Both the position numbers and the translations under genes were made by a program. Source: Gangjinia marincola (GTDB lineage Bacteria > Bacteroidota > Bacteroidia > Flavobacteriales > Flavobacteriaceae). From it: DNA of 64,000 nucleotides. The notes beneath the pieces were generated by a model. The model made no database searches. It saw only the letters and a program-made list of their open reading frames with translations, and was not told the origin of the DNA. Shown piece by piece: positions 1 through 8,493 of the stretch. The stretch is taken from positions 171,065 through 235,064 of the forward strand of contig NZ_BAAAFG010000013.1 of NCBI RefSeq assembly GCF_039523415.1, read 5' to 3'. Numbering within the stretch: the stretch's first letter is position 1; every line of letters starts with the position of its first letter.

Positions 1-224
1 AAATTTTTAAGCAAAAATATAAATGCAGTCCTAAGCAATATCATATGAAATTACAAAAAGCAAATATTTCCTTACCTTAAAGATGACTGGCTGTAATTAT
101 TTAACATATTTTTTAATTTTAAATAATAAATGAGCTACATTTTGATCGTATAACGCGCATAATTAGCAAGATTATATTAGATATTTGTATTGGTCATTAT
201 TTATAGTTAGTGAAGAATTTGTTT

Positions 225-249
225 ACTTCCTGTTCTTTGAGCAGGAAGT
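225..249 (+). other. Inverted repeat in the leader of the first DUF2945 gene
   Basis: An 8-bp perfect inverted repeat (ACTTCCTG at 225-232, CAGGAAGT at 242-249) with a 9-base loop ends 24 bases before the ATG at 274. There is no T-tract after it, so it is not a standard intrinsic terminator. It could be a leader structure or the end of an upstream transcript. The first 224 bases of the window hold nothing else I can support. Confidence 0.35.
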
Positions 250-273
250 GCAAATTCTAAAAATTTAAACGCA

Positions 274-486
274 ATGATAGGTAAGGGAACGGTTGTACAG
301 TGGAAGACTGACGATCAAACAGGAACAGGAGAAGTGAAAAAAACTTTTCATTCACGCTTAGCGAAGAGTACTCTCGCAGACCCTTTAGATTTAAAATCTA
401 AGAATCAACGTTTGTTGTATATAAAACAACATGACGGTCATTTTATCTTTAAGTCTGAAGTTGATGTCGTTAAACGAAATTCTTGA
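274..486 (+). CDS. DUF2945 (HVA1 TUDOR-like) small protein
   Basis: This 70-aa protein has the pattern of the DUF2945 / hypervirulence-associated TUDOR-like family: an N-terminal KGTxVxWK segment, a GxGEVxxTF strand, and a C-terminal LYIKQxDGxxxxKSExxV block. The family is a small cytoplasmic beta-barrel of unknown biochemical role, common in Bacteroidota. It appears monocistronic, with an inverted repeat before it and an intrinsic terminator right after it. A second, more typical copy lies at 17559-17771. The middle segment (about residues 30-45) diverges from that copy, so the family call is slightly weaker here. Confidence 0.72.
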   Translation: MIGKGTVVQWKTDDQTGTGEVKKTFHSRLAKSTLADPLDLKSKNQRLLYIKQHDGHFIFKSEVDVVKRNS

Positions 487-517
487 GGTTTAATAGTAAG
501 TAATTTAGTTAGTTAAT

Positions 518-547
518 AAAAAGAGCAATGTAAATTGCTTTTTTTTT
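518..547 (+). terminator. Intrinsic terminator after the DUF2945 gene
   Basis: Stem AGCAAT (524-529) / ATTGCT (534-539) with a 4-base loop, preceded by A residues and followed by a run of T to 547. It lies 30-60 bases after the stop of the gene at 274-486. The stem is short but the T-tract is strong. Confidence 0.65.
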
Positions 548-862
548 GCTCAATATTTATCTATAAGACAATATCGTATTTTTCAAGGTTTAAAAAGGTT
601 CAACTTTTCTAGTCCTTCTCATAAAAATGACATCTGAATAGCATACTTCCCAAACAGATTAAGGTTTCTATAGATTATCTTGTTATCTCACATCATCGTA
701 TCAATTGTATCATTTACCTTTAAATGTTGCACGTAGTTTTTTGTTTTATGTGAAAAAGGTTTAAAATGAGAAAAATCATGTACCTTAAAAGCGATTGATT
801 TGGACTTGACTCTTTCATTGATCTAAATCCAAGTTTTAATGCTTACTTATACTTTAGCTGAT
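548..862. other. Non-coding gap upstream of rimK
   Basis: AT-rich sequence of about 315 bases with no credible ORF. It must carry the rimK promoter. I see only an imperfect -7-like TACTTTAG near 855-862, one base off TAnnTTTG, so no promoter is asserted. Confidence 0.4.
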
Positions 863-1738
863 ATGAAAATTGTTGTGTTATCCCAAAATCCAAACTTATA
901 TTCTACAAAACGTCTTATCGAATCAGGGCAAAAGAAAGGTCACGATATGTTGATCGTTGACCATTCTAAATGTGATTTGGTTATTGAGAGAAAAAAACCG
1001 GGCTTGATCTATAAGGGTGAGGAAATTGAAGGAGTGGATGGTGTTATACCGCGTATAGGCTCATCCATTACCTTTTATGGTACCGCAGTAGTGCGTCAGT
1101 TTGAAATGATGAAAGTCTTTTCAGCAGTCGAATCTCAAGCGCTGGTGCGCTCAAGAGACAAATTAAGGAGTTTACAGATTCTATCCCGGGCGGGCTTGGG
1201 ATTACCCAAAACGGTATTTAGCAATTATTCTAAAAACGTGAGTGCCATTATAGAAAAAGCTGGCGGAGCTCCGGTAGTGATTAAACTTTTAGAAGGAACT
1301 CAGGGATTAGGTGTGGTTTTAGCCGATAATCAAAACTCTGCAGAATCTATACTAGAAGCATTTAATGGATTGCAAGCACGTGTGATTGTTCAAGAATTCA
1401 TCAAGGAGGCTAAAGGTGCTGATCTTAGAGCCTTTGTAGTGGATGGAGTAGTCGTAGGTGCCATGAAGCGACAAGGTAAAGAGGGAGAATTTAGATCAAA
1501 TTTACATCGTGGGGGTTCTGCTGAAATTATCCAATTAAGCGACGAAGAAGAAAATGCTGCCCTCAAAGCGGCTAGAGCGATGGGATTGGGAATAGCCGGA
1601 GTCGACATTCTGCAGTCAGCTAGAGGGCCTTTGATTTTAGAAGTAAACTCTTCTCCAGGGTTAGAAGGAATTGAGTCTGCTACCGGAAAAGACATTGCCG
1701 GGCAAATTATTAAATATGTTGAACGTAATGCAGAGTAA
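863..1738 (+). CDS. rimK: RimK: ATP-grasp ligase adding glutamate to ribosomal protein S6
   Basis: The 291-aa protein matches RimK in length and in its N-terminus (MKIVVLSQNPNLYS). ATP-grasp features follow in order: SRDK near the start of the ATP-binding fold, VVIKLLEGTQGLGV as the nucleotide-binding loop, VQEFI, DLRAFVV, and the metal-binding end GVDILQ...ILEVNSSPGLEGIE. RimK uses ATP to add glutamate residues to the C-terminus of 30S protein S6 and acts in the cytoplasm. An in-frame ATG exists at 839, but the family N-terminus starts at 863. The next gene overlaps its end by 11 bases, so the two are probably translated together. Confidence 0.93.
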   Translation: MKIVVLSQNPNLYSTKRLIESGQKKGHDMLIVDHSKCDLVIERKKPGLIYKGEEIEGVDGVIPRIGSSITFYGTAVVRQFEMMKVFSAVESQALVRSRDKLRSLQILSRAGLGLPKTVFSNYSKNVSAIIEKAGGAPVVIKLLEGTQGLGVVLADNQNSAESILEAFNGLQARVIVQEFIKEAKGADLRAFVVDGVVVGAMKRQGKEGEFRSNLHRGGSAEIIQLSDEEENAALKAARAMGLGIAGVDILQSARGPLILEVNSSPGLEGIESATGKDIAGQIIKYVERNAE

Positions 1739-2693
1739 TAATATTGAAGTACTAGGTCATGCTATTTCTAATGGCAAAGGTGTCCAGCTAAATTTGGACA
1801 TCGCAAAATTACATACCAGAACCAAGATACAAGTACCTGTTATTGTTGAACGAGCAAAAAAAGACGGACCAACCGTACTCATCACAGCAGGAATCCATGG
1901 TAATGAAATCAATGGTGTAGAAATTGTACGTCAACTCATTGCGAGAAAATGGAATAAGCCAGAAGCTGGTATGGTTATCTGTATTCCTGTGGTCAATGTC
2001 TTTGGTTTTTTAAATCAAAAAAGACAATTTCCTGATGGAAGAGACCTTAACCGCGTTTTCCCGGGAAGCCCCAGAGGTTCCTTAGCCAGTAGGTTTGCCT
2101 TTCATATTATAAAAGAAATCGTTCCTTTGGTCGATTACTGCATGGATTTTCATACTGGTGGCGATGGACGATTTAATGTACCTCAAATTCGTGTTGATCA
2201 AGAGGATCTTGAGAGTATTGAACTCGCTAAGATATTTGCTGCTCCATTTATCGTTAAATCAGGACAGCGGGATAAATCTTTTCGGCATGCATTACATAGG
2301 TTACATAAAAAAGTGCTTCTCTTTGAAGGGGGTAAATCATTAGATATAAATGAATCCGTTACTAAATCAGGTTTAGCAGGTGCGCTACGTGTTATAAAGC
2401 ATCTGGGAATACGTGATTTTACTAAAGAGTTAGGCATGCTGTCTCCAAAGCCCGGAAATTCAGTAATGGTAACTAAATCCAGTTGGATTAGAGCAAAGTA
2501 TTCTGGGATGTTTCATCCATCAGTCAGCTTAGGCAGTAGGGTGGAGAAAGGCGATGTTTTAGGAAGTATCTCAGATCCATTTGGATATTTTGAACGTCAC
2601 ATAAAAGCGCGTTTTTCTGGATATGTACTGTGCATAAATCAATCTCCTATCGTAAATCAGGGCGATGGTATTTTGCACATCACTAAAGACTAA
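1728..2693 (+). CDS. Succinylglutamate desuccinylase/aspartoacylase-family zinc amidohydrolase
   Basis: This 321-aa M14-like protein of the AstE/AspA superfamily carries zinc-site motifs GIHGNEINGVE (His and Glu ligands) and MDFHTGG (second His), with NRVFPG between them. The C-terminal part resembles the small beta domain seen in this family. Members remove acyl or aspartyl groups from small substrates by hydrolysis. The likely start is the ATG at 1728, which overlaps rimK by 11 bases; a longer in-frame start at 1671 lies inside rimK and is unlikely. Coupling to rimK suggests a role in processing glutamylated products, but that is inference; the substrate is unknown. Confidence 0.85.
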   Translation: MQSNNIEVLGHAISNGKGVQLNLDIAKLHTRTKIQVPVIVERAKKDGPTVLITAGIHGNEINGVEIVRQLIARKWNKPEAGMVICIPVVNVFGFLNQKRQFPDGRDLNRVFPGSPRGSLASRFAFHIIKEIVPLVDYCMDFHTGGDGRFNVPQIRVDQEDLESIELAKIFAAPFIVKSGQRDKSFRHALHRLHKKVLLFEGGKSLDINESVTKSGLAGALRVIKHLGIRDFTKELGMLSPKPGNSVMVTKSSWIRAKYSGMFHPSVSLGSRVEKGDVLGSISDPFGYFERHIKARFSGYVLCINQSPIVNQGDGILHITKD

Positions 2694-2748
2694 CCTACAC
2701 GCATTATACGATGCACTCCCAAACATCCAAATTTTACAACTTTGGCAC

Positions 2749-3264
2749 ATGATCAGCAAAACGCTTATACTATTAGGAAGTTCAAATAGTAAGGGAGAAA
2801 CAAAGCAATTAGTAAATTATATGAGCAACAAAGCTCAAATCCCTATTATTGATCTCAAGAAAAAGTATATTGTAGAGTTTGACTACGAGTTTAGAAATCA
2901 GGATGATGATTTTAAATCTCTACTTGAAGAAATTGTCACCACATATGATACCCTAATTTTTGCCACCCCGGTTTATTGGTATACGATGAGCGCCCGAATG
3001 AAATTGTTTTTTGATCGATTATCAGATGGTTTAAAGCTACATAAGGATATTGGTAGAAAATTACGGGGAATGAATATGGCAGTGCTTAGTTGTGGGTATG
3101 ATAAAGTTTTAAAAGATGGATTTCATATGCCGTTTAAAGAGACCGCGAAATATTTGGGCATGAATTATTCGGGAGATGTTCATGGTTGGTTAGAGAACGG
3201 CATATTAACAGATGAGATTAAAGAGCGATTGGATAATTTTATTGAGGTGTTAGATGTTCGTTAG
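2749..3264 (+). CDS. Flavodoxin-fold NAD(P)H-dependent FMN reductase family protein
   Basis: This 171-aa protein has an N-terminal LILLGSSNSKGET segment, the phosphate-binding loop typical of NADPH-dependent FMN reductases and flavodoxin-like proteins. A central IFATPVYWYTMSARMKLFFDRL motif binds the flavin in this family. It probably binds FMN and moves electrons in the cytoplasm; the partner is not evident. An ORF extension to 2665 would overlap the preceding gene and lacks family support, so the ATG at 2749 is chosen. It is 55 bases after the amidohydrolase and may be the third gene of that unit. Confidence 0.8.
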   Translation: MISKTLILLGSSNSKGETKQLVNYMSNKAQIPIIDLKKKYIVEFDYEFRNQDDDFKSLLEEIVTTYDTLIFATPVYWYTMSARMKLFFDRLSDGLKLHKDIGRKLRGMNMAVLSCGYDKVLKDGFHMPFKETAKYLGMNYSGDVHGWLENGILTDEIKERLDNFIEVLDVR

Positions 3265-3573
3265 AAGCAATAAGAATTTTCTAGCGAATTTTTATTTAGA
3301 ATTAATTTCGCAAGAATCTTAAACAAGTTCAGGATGATTAAAATTGCGAAAATCGAAGATTTTAAAATATTCTTTTTCTGGTACTTATCCGTTTCCAACA
3401 AAATATTAGCAAATTGAAAAGATAATTCCTCATATCCTCGTAAGTGGGGAAAAAGTTTGTAAAGTAACTTATATTGCTATAGATAAACTAATACTAATAA
3501 CCGTAATGATGAATTTTAAAATGCGCATAAGCTGATGTGGCAATTACATTAAAATTTCAAAAATGGAATTAGG
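3265..3573. other. Non-coding gap containing one repeat copy
   Basis: About 310 bases without a credible gene. Positions 3321-3362 hold a solitary copy of the right half of the repeat unit found in tandem at 4572-5090 (AACAAGTTC, GGATGATTAAAATTGCG, AAATCGAAGATTT). The remainder presumably includes the promoter of the hydrolase at 3574. Confidence 0.55.
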
Positions 3574-4536
3574 ATGAAAAAATTTAGTATAATATTTGGA
3601 GTCATTGCTTTACTCATCTTAGGTTACTTTATTCTGGATAGTATTTTATTTGATGGAATTAAAGCTGAACCAATAGATGATTATGGATTTAAAGCAAATC
3701 ATTTTAAGAAAGAAAATAGTGCAAGTGCGCCTGCAATTATCCTGCTAGGTGGTGGCCAATGGGGAGATTATTGGGGACAAGAATTTGCAAAAAATGGATT
3801 TATAGGTTTGTCCCTTCCCTATATGGGACGCGAAGGATTGCCAAAACTACCCGAAGAAATTGATCTTGAATATATTGAGAACGCTATTAATTGGCTGCAA
3901 GAACAACCTGAAGTCAATGCTACAAAAATAGCAGTTATGGGTGCTTCAAGAAATGCGGAGTTGGCTCTTCTAATTGCTTCTACTTTTCCTCAAATGATTA
4001 GCGGAGTGATTGCGTATGCTCCTAGTTCAGTAGCTTGGTCAAATACAGTGTTACCTTATAATTCTGATGAAGTAAAACCAAGCTGGATGTACAAAGGCGT
4101 AGCTATTCCCTACGTTCCTATGGAGAAAATTAGCGCAAACGAAACGGGTGAAATTAAAATGCTTGAGTACTGGAAAAAAGGCTTATCAAAAATGGAAGAG
4201 GTAAGCAGAGCTGCTATTAAAGTGGAACAAATTAATGGACCGATTCTATTATTTTCTGGAAAAGATGATCGTGTTTGGCCTTCGGCCGAAATGGCTGATA
4301 GCATAGAGAAGAGGTTAAATGAACATAATTTTAAGTATTCAATTCAAAATATACAGTATGATAGTGTGGGTCATTCGATTTCTGGTAATCCCGAAGATAA
4401 ATCGCGGGTAGAAAGAAGAACCATTAAAATAGACGGTAAGGACTACCAATATACTACAGGAGGAAATGCTGACAGTGAATTTAAAGCGAAACAAGATGCC
4501 AAAAACAAGGTGTTCGCATTCTTAAATAAGCTGTGA
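3574..4536 (+). CDS. BAAT-type alpha/beta hydrolase, membrane anchored
   Basis: This 320-aa protein starts with a hydrophobic segment (residues 4-24) that looks like an N-terminal anchor. The rest is an alpha/beta-hydrolase fold closest to the C-terminal domain of acyl-CoA thioesterase / bile acid-CoA:amino acid N-acyltransferase (BAAT_C). A glycine-rich LLGGGQWG oxyanion strand is followed by the nucleophile elbow GASRNAE (Ser125), then GKDDRVW (Asp231 or Asp232) and VGHS (His267). The elbow has Asn where GxSxG proteins have Gly, but the Glu two residues on matches BAAT. The substrate is unknown; an acyl ester or thioester is likely from the family. It stands alone between repeat-bearing gaps. 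Confidence 0.75.
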   Translation: MKKFSIIFGVIALLILGYFILDSILFDGIKAEPIDDYGFKANHFKKENSASAPAIILLGGGQWGDYWGQEFAKNGFIGLSLPYMGREGLPKLPEEIDLEYIENAINWLQEQPEVNATKIAVMGASRNAELALLIASTFPQMISGVIAYAPSSVAWSNTVLPYNSDEVKPSWMYKGVAIPYVPMEKISANETGEIKMLEYWKKGLSKMEEVSRAAIKVEQINGPILLFSGKDDRVWPSAEMADSIEKRLNEHNFKYSIQNIQYDSVGHSISGNPEDKSRVERRTIKIDGKDYQYTTGGNADSEFKAKQDAKNKVFAFLNKL

Positions 4537-4571
4537 AATGAAAATTGATAAATTATTATACTTGAAAATGC

Positions 4572-5090
4572 CTGGACCCTGAAACAAGTTCGGGATGATT
4601 AAAATTACGAAAATCGAAGATTTAGTATTGAGTTATTTAATATATTCTCTTCTTAACTACAAAATGAGCAGCCTAAATTGAGATCCCGAATCTCACATTG
4701 TTCGTTCGGGATGAGTAAAACTACTCAAATCAAAGATTGAAGATTGAGACATTTAATGTATCCTCTCCTTATTACAGAAAGATCAATCACCGACATTGAG
4801 ATCCCAAAGCTCACGTTGTTCGTTCAGGATGAGTAAAACTACGCAAATCAAAGATTAAAAATTCTCCAATCAAAATGATGTAAGATTATTATAGAATATA
4901 GAGTCTATCTCAAGATGCCGATTCTCAAATTGTTTGTTTAGGATGAGTAAAACTACGCAAATCAAAGATTTGAGATTAAGTTATGTATTGGACGCGCTAC
5001 GTATTACAGAATAATCGATTACCTATAGTGAGATCCCGAATCTCACCTTGTTCGTTCGGGATAAGCAATTTTACGAAAAGCGAAGATTTT
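4572..5090. repeat. Tandem array of about 108-119-bp units with internal inverted repeats
   Basis: Five copies of a conserved block start near 4572, 4680, 4799, 4911 and 5030, giving unit lengths of about 108, 119, 112 and 119 bp. The best copies contain ATCCCGAA and TTCGGGAT 14 bases apart, able to form a hairpin, followed by GGATGAGTAAAACTACGCAA and ATCAAAGATT. Linkers between blocks are also related (TATCCTCTCCTTATTACAGA). There is no ORF. The array fills the gap between the convergent hydrolase (+) and mnmE (-) genes. A single half copy occurs at 3321-3362. Confidence 0.9.
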
Positions 5091-5099
5091 CTAAATTGC

Positions 5100-6548
5100 T
5101 TACTTTCCAATGCAGAAATTAGCGAAAATGTTACCCAATAAATCATCGGTTGAGATGCTCCCGGTGATTTCTCCTAAATGATAGAGGGCTTGCCGAATAT
5201 CAATTGCCATTAAATCACCAGATAATCCTGCGTTTAATCCTTCCTGTACCTTTGTGATTTCTTCTAATGCTTTTAATAAAGCATCATAGTGGCGCGCATT
5301 TGTCACAATAGTTTGATCGTTTTTCAACGCACCAGTATTGACAAAATCTAAGAGAAATTCCTGTAAGCGCTCTACACCTTCTCCTGTTTTTGCAGAGATC
5401 AATGCCAGTCTAATATTTTTTCTTTGAGAATCAGTAATGAGTCGTTCCTGTATTTCTCGTTCAAAAGAGGAGCGATCTTCTGTAGAAACTTGATCAATCT
5501 TATTTACTACGATAACCACGGGCTTCTGCGGATACTTATTTTTAATTTCTTCAATTTCAGTTTGAATCCCTAATAAATTCTCTCCCTTTGAGAGAGACGC
5601 CCGCAGGGCAGAGTGGGATGCATCTATCAAATAAATCACCACTTGTGCCTGATCGATTTTTTCAAAGGTTTTTTTGATTCCTATATTCTCTACCACATCC
5701 TCTGTAGCACGTATACCCGCAGTGTCGATAAATCGAAAACCCATCCCACCAATGGTGATTTCATCTTCAACGGTATCCCGTGTCGTCCCGGCAATTTCTG
5801 AAACAATTGCACGCTCCTCATTTAAGAGTGCATTGAGCAAGGTGGATTTTCCTACATTGGGCTCTCCCACGATGGCCACGGGAATTCCATTTTTAATCAC
5901 ATTACCAACGGCAAAGGAGTCAATTAAACGTTTTAATACAAATGTGATCCGCTTGATCAAGTCATTAAACTGTTCGCGGTTGGCAAACTCTACATCTTCC
6001 TCAGCAAAATCTAATTCTAATTCAATGAGCGAAGCAAAATTGAGGAGTTCTTCACGCAGTTGATTGATTTCAGAAGAGAAGCCTCCACGCATCTGTGACA
6101 TCGCAATTTGATGCGCAGCTTCATTATCACTGGCAATTACATCGGCGACAGCTTCGGCCTGGCTTAGGTCCATTTTGCCGTTTAAAAATGCTCTCAAGGT
6201 AAACTCACCCGGTTGTGCTATCCTGCAGCCCTTCCGCGTAAGCAATTGAATAATTTCCTGCTGAATGTAGGGACTACCATGACATGAAATCTCTATGGTA
6301 TTCTCCCCGGTATAACTCCGCGGACCGTGAAAAATAGAAACTAGCGCTTCATCAATAACCCGATGCCCATCTTTGATATGACCTAAATGTAAGGTGTGAG
6401 AAGCTTGCTCTTCTAAGGCCTTTTCTCCCTTAGCATGAAAAAGTGGTGAAACAATATCAATCGCCTTGCTCCCCGAAACGCGTATCACAGCAATTGCGCC
6501 AGCCCCCGGCGGAGTTGCCAACGCAACAATAGTATCATCATAAATCAT
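5100..6548 (-). CDS. mnmE: MnmE (TrmE): tRNA wobble-uridine modification GTPase
   Basis: The 482-aa protein is full length for MnmE. The N-terminal tetrahydrofolate-binding domain includes ATPPGAGAIAVIRVSG. The G domain has GEPNVGKST (residues 228-236), GTTRDT (254-259), DTAG (275-278) and NKID (349-352). The C-terminus ends in CIGK, whose Cys belongs to the conserved C(I/L/V)GK motif. With MnmG it installs the 5-carboxymethylaminomethyl group on uridine 34 of certain tRNAs. A perfect -7 element ends only six bases before the ATG, so the transcript may be leaderless. Confidence 0.97.
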   Translation of the reverse strand: MIYDDTIVALATPPGAGAIAVIRVSGSKAIDIVSPLFHAKGEKALEEQASHTLHLGHIKDGHRVIDEALVSIFHGPRSYTGENTIEISCHGSPYIQQEIIQLLTRKGCRIAQPGEFTLRAFLNGKMDLSQAEAVADVIASDNEAAHQIAMSQMRGGFSSEINQLREELLNFASLIELELDFAEEDVEFANREQFNDLIKRITFVLKRLIDSFAVGNVIKNGIPVAIVGEPNVGKSTLLNALLNEERAIVSEIAGTTRDTVEDEITIGGMGFRFIDTAGIRATEDVVENIGIKKTFEKIDQAQVVIYLIDASHSALRASLSKGENLLGIQTEIEEIKNKYPQKPVVIVVNKIDQVSTEDRSSFEREIQERLITDSQRKNIRLALISAKTGEGVERLQEFLLDFVNTGALKNDQTIVTNARHYDALLKALEEITKVQEGLNAGLSGDLMAIDIRQALYHLGEITGSISTDDLLGNIFANFCIGK

Positions 6549-6554
6549 AAGTTA

Positions 6555-6562
6555 CAAAAGTA
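6555..6562 (-). promoter_or_regulatory. Bacteroidota -7 element of mnmE
   Basis: TACTTTTG on the minus strand matches the Bacteroidota -7 consensus TAnnTTTG exactly. No good -33 TTG is seen at the usual spacing. Only six bases separate it from the mnmE ATG, so initiation at the usual distance would put the transcript start at or within a base or two of the start codon. Confidence 0.55.
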
Positions 6563-6656
6563 CACTTTATACACATACTAAGGGTGTATCGAGTGGAGTG
6601 TAACATTTTCAAATTGTGTGCGACTAATAAATATAACCAAGACTTTTTTAGAAACC

Positions 6657-7004
6657 ATGAATACTGCTCTTAGAGAAGATAGATCGCTTATTGTTGTTAC
6701 TCATTTATCCCAATTGCTCACGTTTATTACGGGTTTTGGAGGTTTAGTGGTGCCGATTATTCTATGGGCTACGCAAAAAGACAGAGTGTATCAAATGGAT
6801 GAAGAGGGTAAGCAAATTATCAACTTTCAAGTGAGTTTGATCATTTATACCATTGTTTCAATTCCGCTGATTTTATTACTCGGGTTAGGGCTCATCCTCT
6901 TAGGACTTATCTGCCTTTTTGGAGTCGTGATGCCTATACTCAACGCCATTAAAGCGAGTAATGGCGAAGCAACCAGTTATCCGTTTAGTTTGAAAATCTT
7001 ATAA
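6657..7004 (+). CDS. DUF4870 small membrane protein
   Basis: This protein of about 115 aa has three hydrophobic stretches: LSQLLTFITGFGGLVVPIILW, SLIIYTIVSIPLILLLGLGLILLGLICL, and a shorter end segment. It also has the family pattern HLSQL...PIILWATQKD...DEEGKQIINFQVS, typical of DUF4870 (Tic20-like) proteins. The function is unknown; it sits in the inner membrane. A GTG at 6618 would add 13 residues, but the ATG at 6657 better matches the family start. The gene runs divergently from mnmE and ends before a bidirectional terminator. Confidence 0.8.
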   Translation: MNTALREDRSLIVVTHLSQLLTFITGFGGLVVPIILWATQKDRVYQMDEEGKQIINFQVSLIIYTIVSIPLILLLGLGLILLGLICLFGVVMPILNAIKASNGEATSYPFSLKIL

Positions 7005-7032
7005 TTAAGGTCAACTCCACTGTCTTAATACT

Positions 7033-7064
7033 AAAAAAGCGCTGAGTAAAATCAGCGCTTTTTT
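7033..7064. terminator. Bidirectional terminator between DUF4870 and dnaN
   Basis: Perfect stem GCGCTGA (7039-7045) / TCAGCGC (7052-7058) flanked by six A on the left and six T on the right, with a 6-base loop. It fits an intrinsic terminator on both strands and sits between two convergent genes. Confidence 0.92.
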
Positions 7065-7093
7065 AATTCTTAATAACAAATAACCAGTAACAA

Positions 7094-8212
7094 CTAGCTA
7101 TTCAGCATAACCGGCATCACCAGCATGGTTACTTGCTCACCCTCATCTAAGCCGTCTTGCGGAGTCAAAATTCCCGCACGATTAGGCAGGCTCATTTCAA
7201 GTTTAACGTCTGTAGCATTAAGATTGTTCAACATTTCAGTCAAGAAACGTGAATTGAATCCTATTTGCATATCGTCTCCTTGATAATCACAGGTAAGACG
7301 TTCTTCGGCTTTGTTAGAATAGTCTACATCCTCAGCAGAGATGTTAAGTTCTGCTCCGGCAATCTTCAGGCGTACTTGATGTGTAGTTTTGTTAGAGAAA
7401 ATACTTACCCGGCGTACAGAATTTAAAAACTGCGTACGGTCTATGGTCAGCACATTTGGATTTTCTTTCGGGATTACCGCCTCGTAGTTAGGGTATTTTC
7501 CGTCAATCAAACGACAAATCAGCACCGTATTTTCGAAGGTAAATTTGGCATTGGATTCGTTATATTCAATGACCACATCACTATCATTACCTGCAAGAAT
7601 ACCTTTAAGTAAGGTAAGTGGTTTTTTCGGCATAATGAATTCAGCGGTTTGTGACGCGCTTACATCTTCACGGCTATACTTTACCAGTTTATGTGCATCG
7701 GTCGCCACAAAGGTCAAGCCATCTGTCGCAAATTGAAAAAATACACCACTCATCACAGGTCGCAGATCATCGTTTCCTGTAGCAAAAATTGTTTTGCTGA
7801 TCGCAGTTGCTAACACATCCCCTGTAAGAGTAGTGCTGCTGGGATCTTCTAACTCAACGGCTTTTGGGAATTCTGTTCCGTCAGCATACGCCAAGGCATA
7901 CTTACCGTGATTAGAACTCAATTCTAAGGTATGATTATCTTCTTTTACAAAAGTCAAGGGCTGCTCTGGAAAAGTTTTTAGGGTGTCCAGTAAAAGACGC
8001 GCAGGTATTGCGATACTTTCTGTAGCATCAGACTCCACATCCAAGGTCGCCGACATGGTGGTCTCTAGATCTGAAGCCGAAACGGTGAGTTTATCCTTAT
8101 TTAAATCGAATAAAAAATTATCCAGAATAGGGAGCGTATTGTTAGAATTGATTACACCGCCAATGGTCTGAAGGTGTTTGAGAAGGTATCCGCTGGAAAC
8201 GATAAATTTCAT
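7094..8212 (-). CDS. dnaN: DnaN: DNA polymerase III beta sliding clamp
   Basis: The 372-aa protein starts MKFIVSSGYLLKHL and has the three repeated clamp domains of DnaN. Family landmarks include NNTLPILDNFLF, FATDAHKLVKY in the middle domain, DGKYPNYEAVIP, and the C-terminal MLVMPVML tail. It forms the dimeric ring that tethers DNA polymerase III to DNA. A longer ORF reaching 8302 has no family support for its first 30 residues. The gene shares its strand with gldG and gldF, but a gap of about 280 bases and a candidate promoter upstream suggest its own transcript. Confidence 0.97.
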   Translation of the reverse strand: MKFIVSSGYLLKHLQTIGGVINSNNTLPILDNFLFDLNKDKLTVSASDLETTMSATLDVESDATESIAIPARLLLDTLKTFPEQPLTFVKEDNHTLELSSNHGKYALAYADGTEFPKAVELEDPSSTTLTGDVLATAISKTIFATGNDDLRPVMSGVFFQFATDGLTFVATDAHKLVKYSREDVSASQTAEFIMPKKPLTLLKGILAGNDSDVVIEYNESNAKFTFENTVLICRLIDGKYPNYEAVIPKENPNVLTIDRTQFLNSVRRVSIFSNKTTHQVRLKIAGAELNISAEDVDYSNKAEERLTCDYQGDDMQIGFNSRFLTEMLNNLNATDVKLEMSLPNRAGILTPQDGLDEGEQVTMLVMPVMLNS

Positions 8213-8274
8213 AAGATCGGGTATATGTTTTCCTGTTGATTGTCTGTTTTTCGCCTGATAAAACAGGCTGCACA

Positions 8275-8282
8275 CAAAAATA
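8275..8282 (-). promoter_or_regulatory. Candidate -7 element of dnaN
   Basis: TATTTTTG on the minus strand matches TAnnTTTG, about 62 bases upstream of the dnaN ATG. No convincing -33 TTG is present at 17-21 bases, so this rests on the -7 box alone. Confidence 0.4.
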
Positions 8283-8493
8283 ATCGAATATACCAATAAC
8301 ACCCCAGTCTGCAGATGCTTTTTATTAACAGTTGAATGAAGTTACACCGAAACAGATAAGCTTGAGATAAACAAAACAAGTTTAGTAGTAAAGATCAATA
8401 ATTCAATAGCTTAAGCGGGAAATGTGTCGTTACGATAAACGCTTAGCCATGAATGTATCCTCTAATAATCCTGAAGGTTTTACTCAAAAATGT

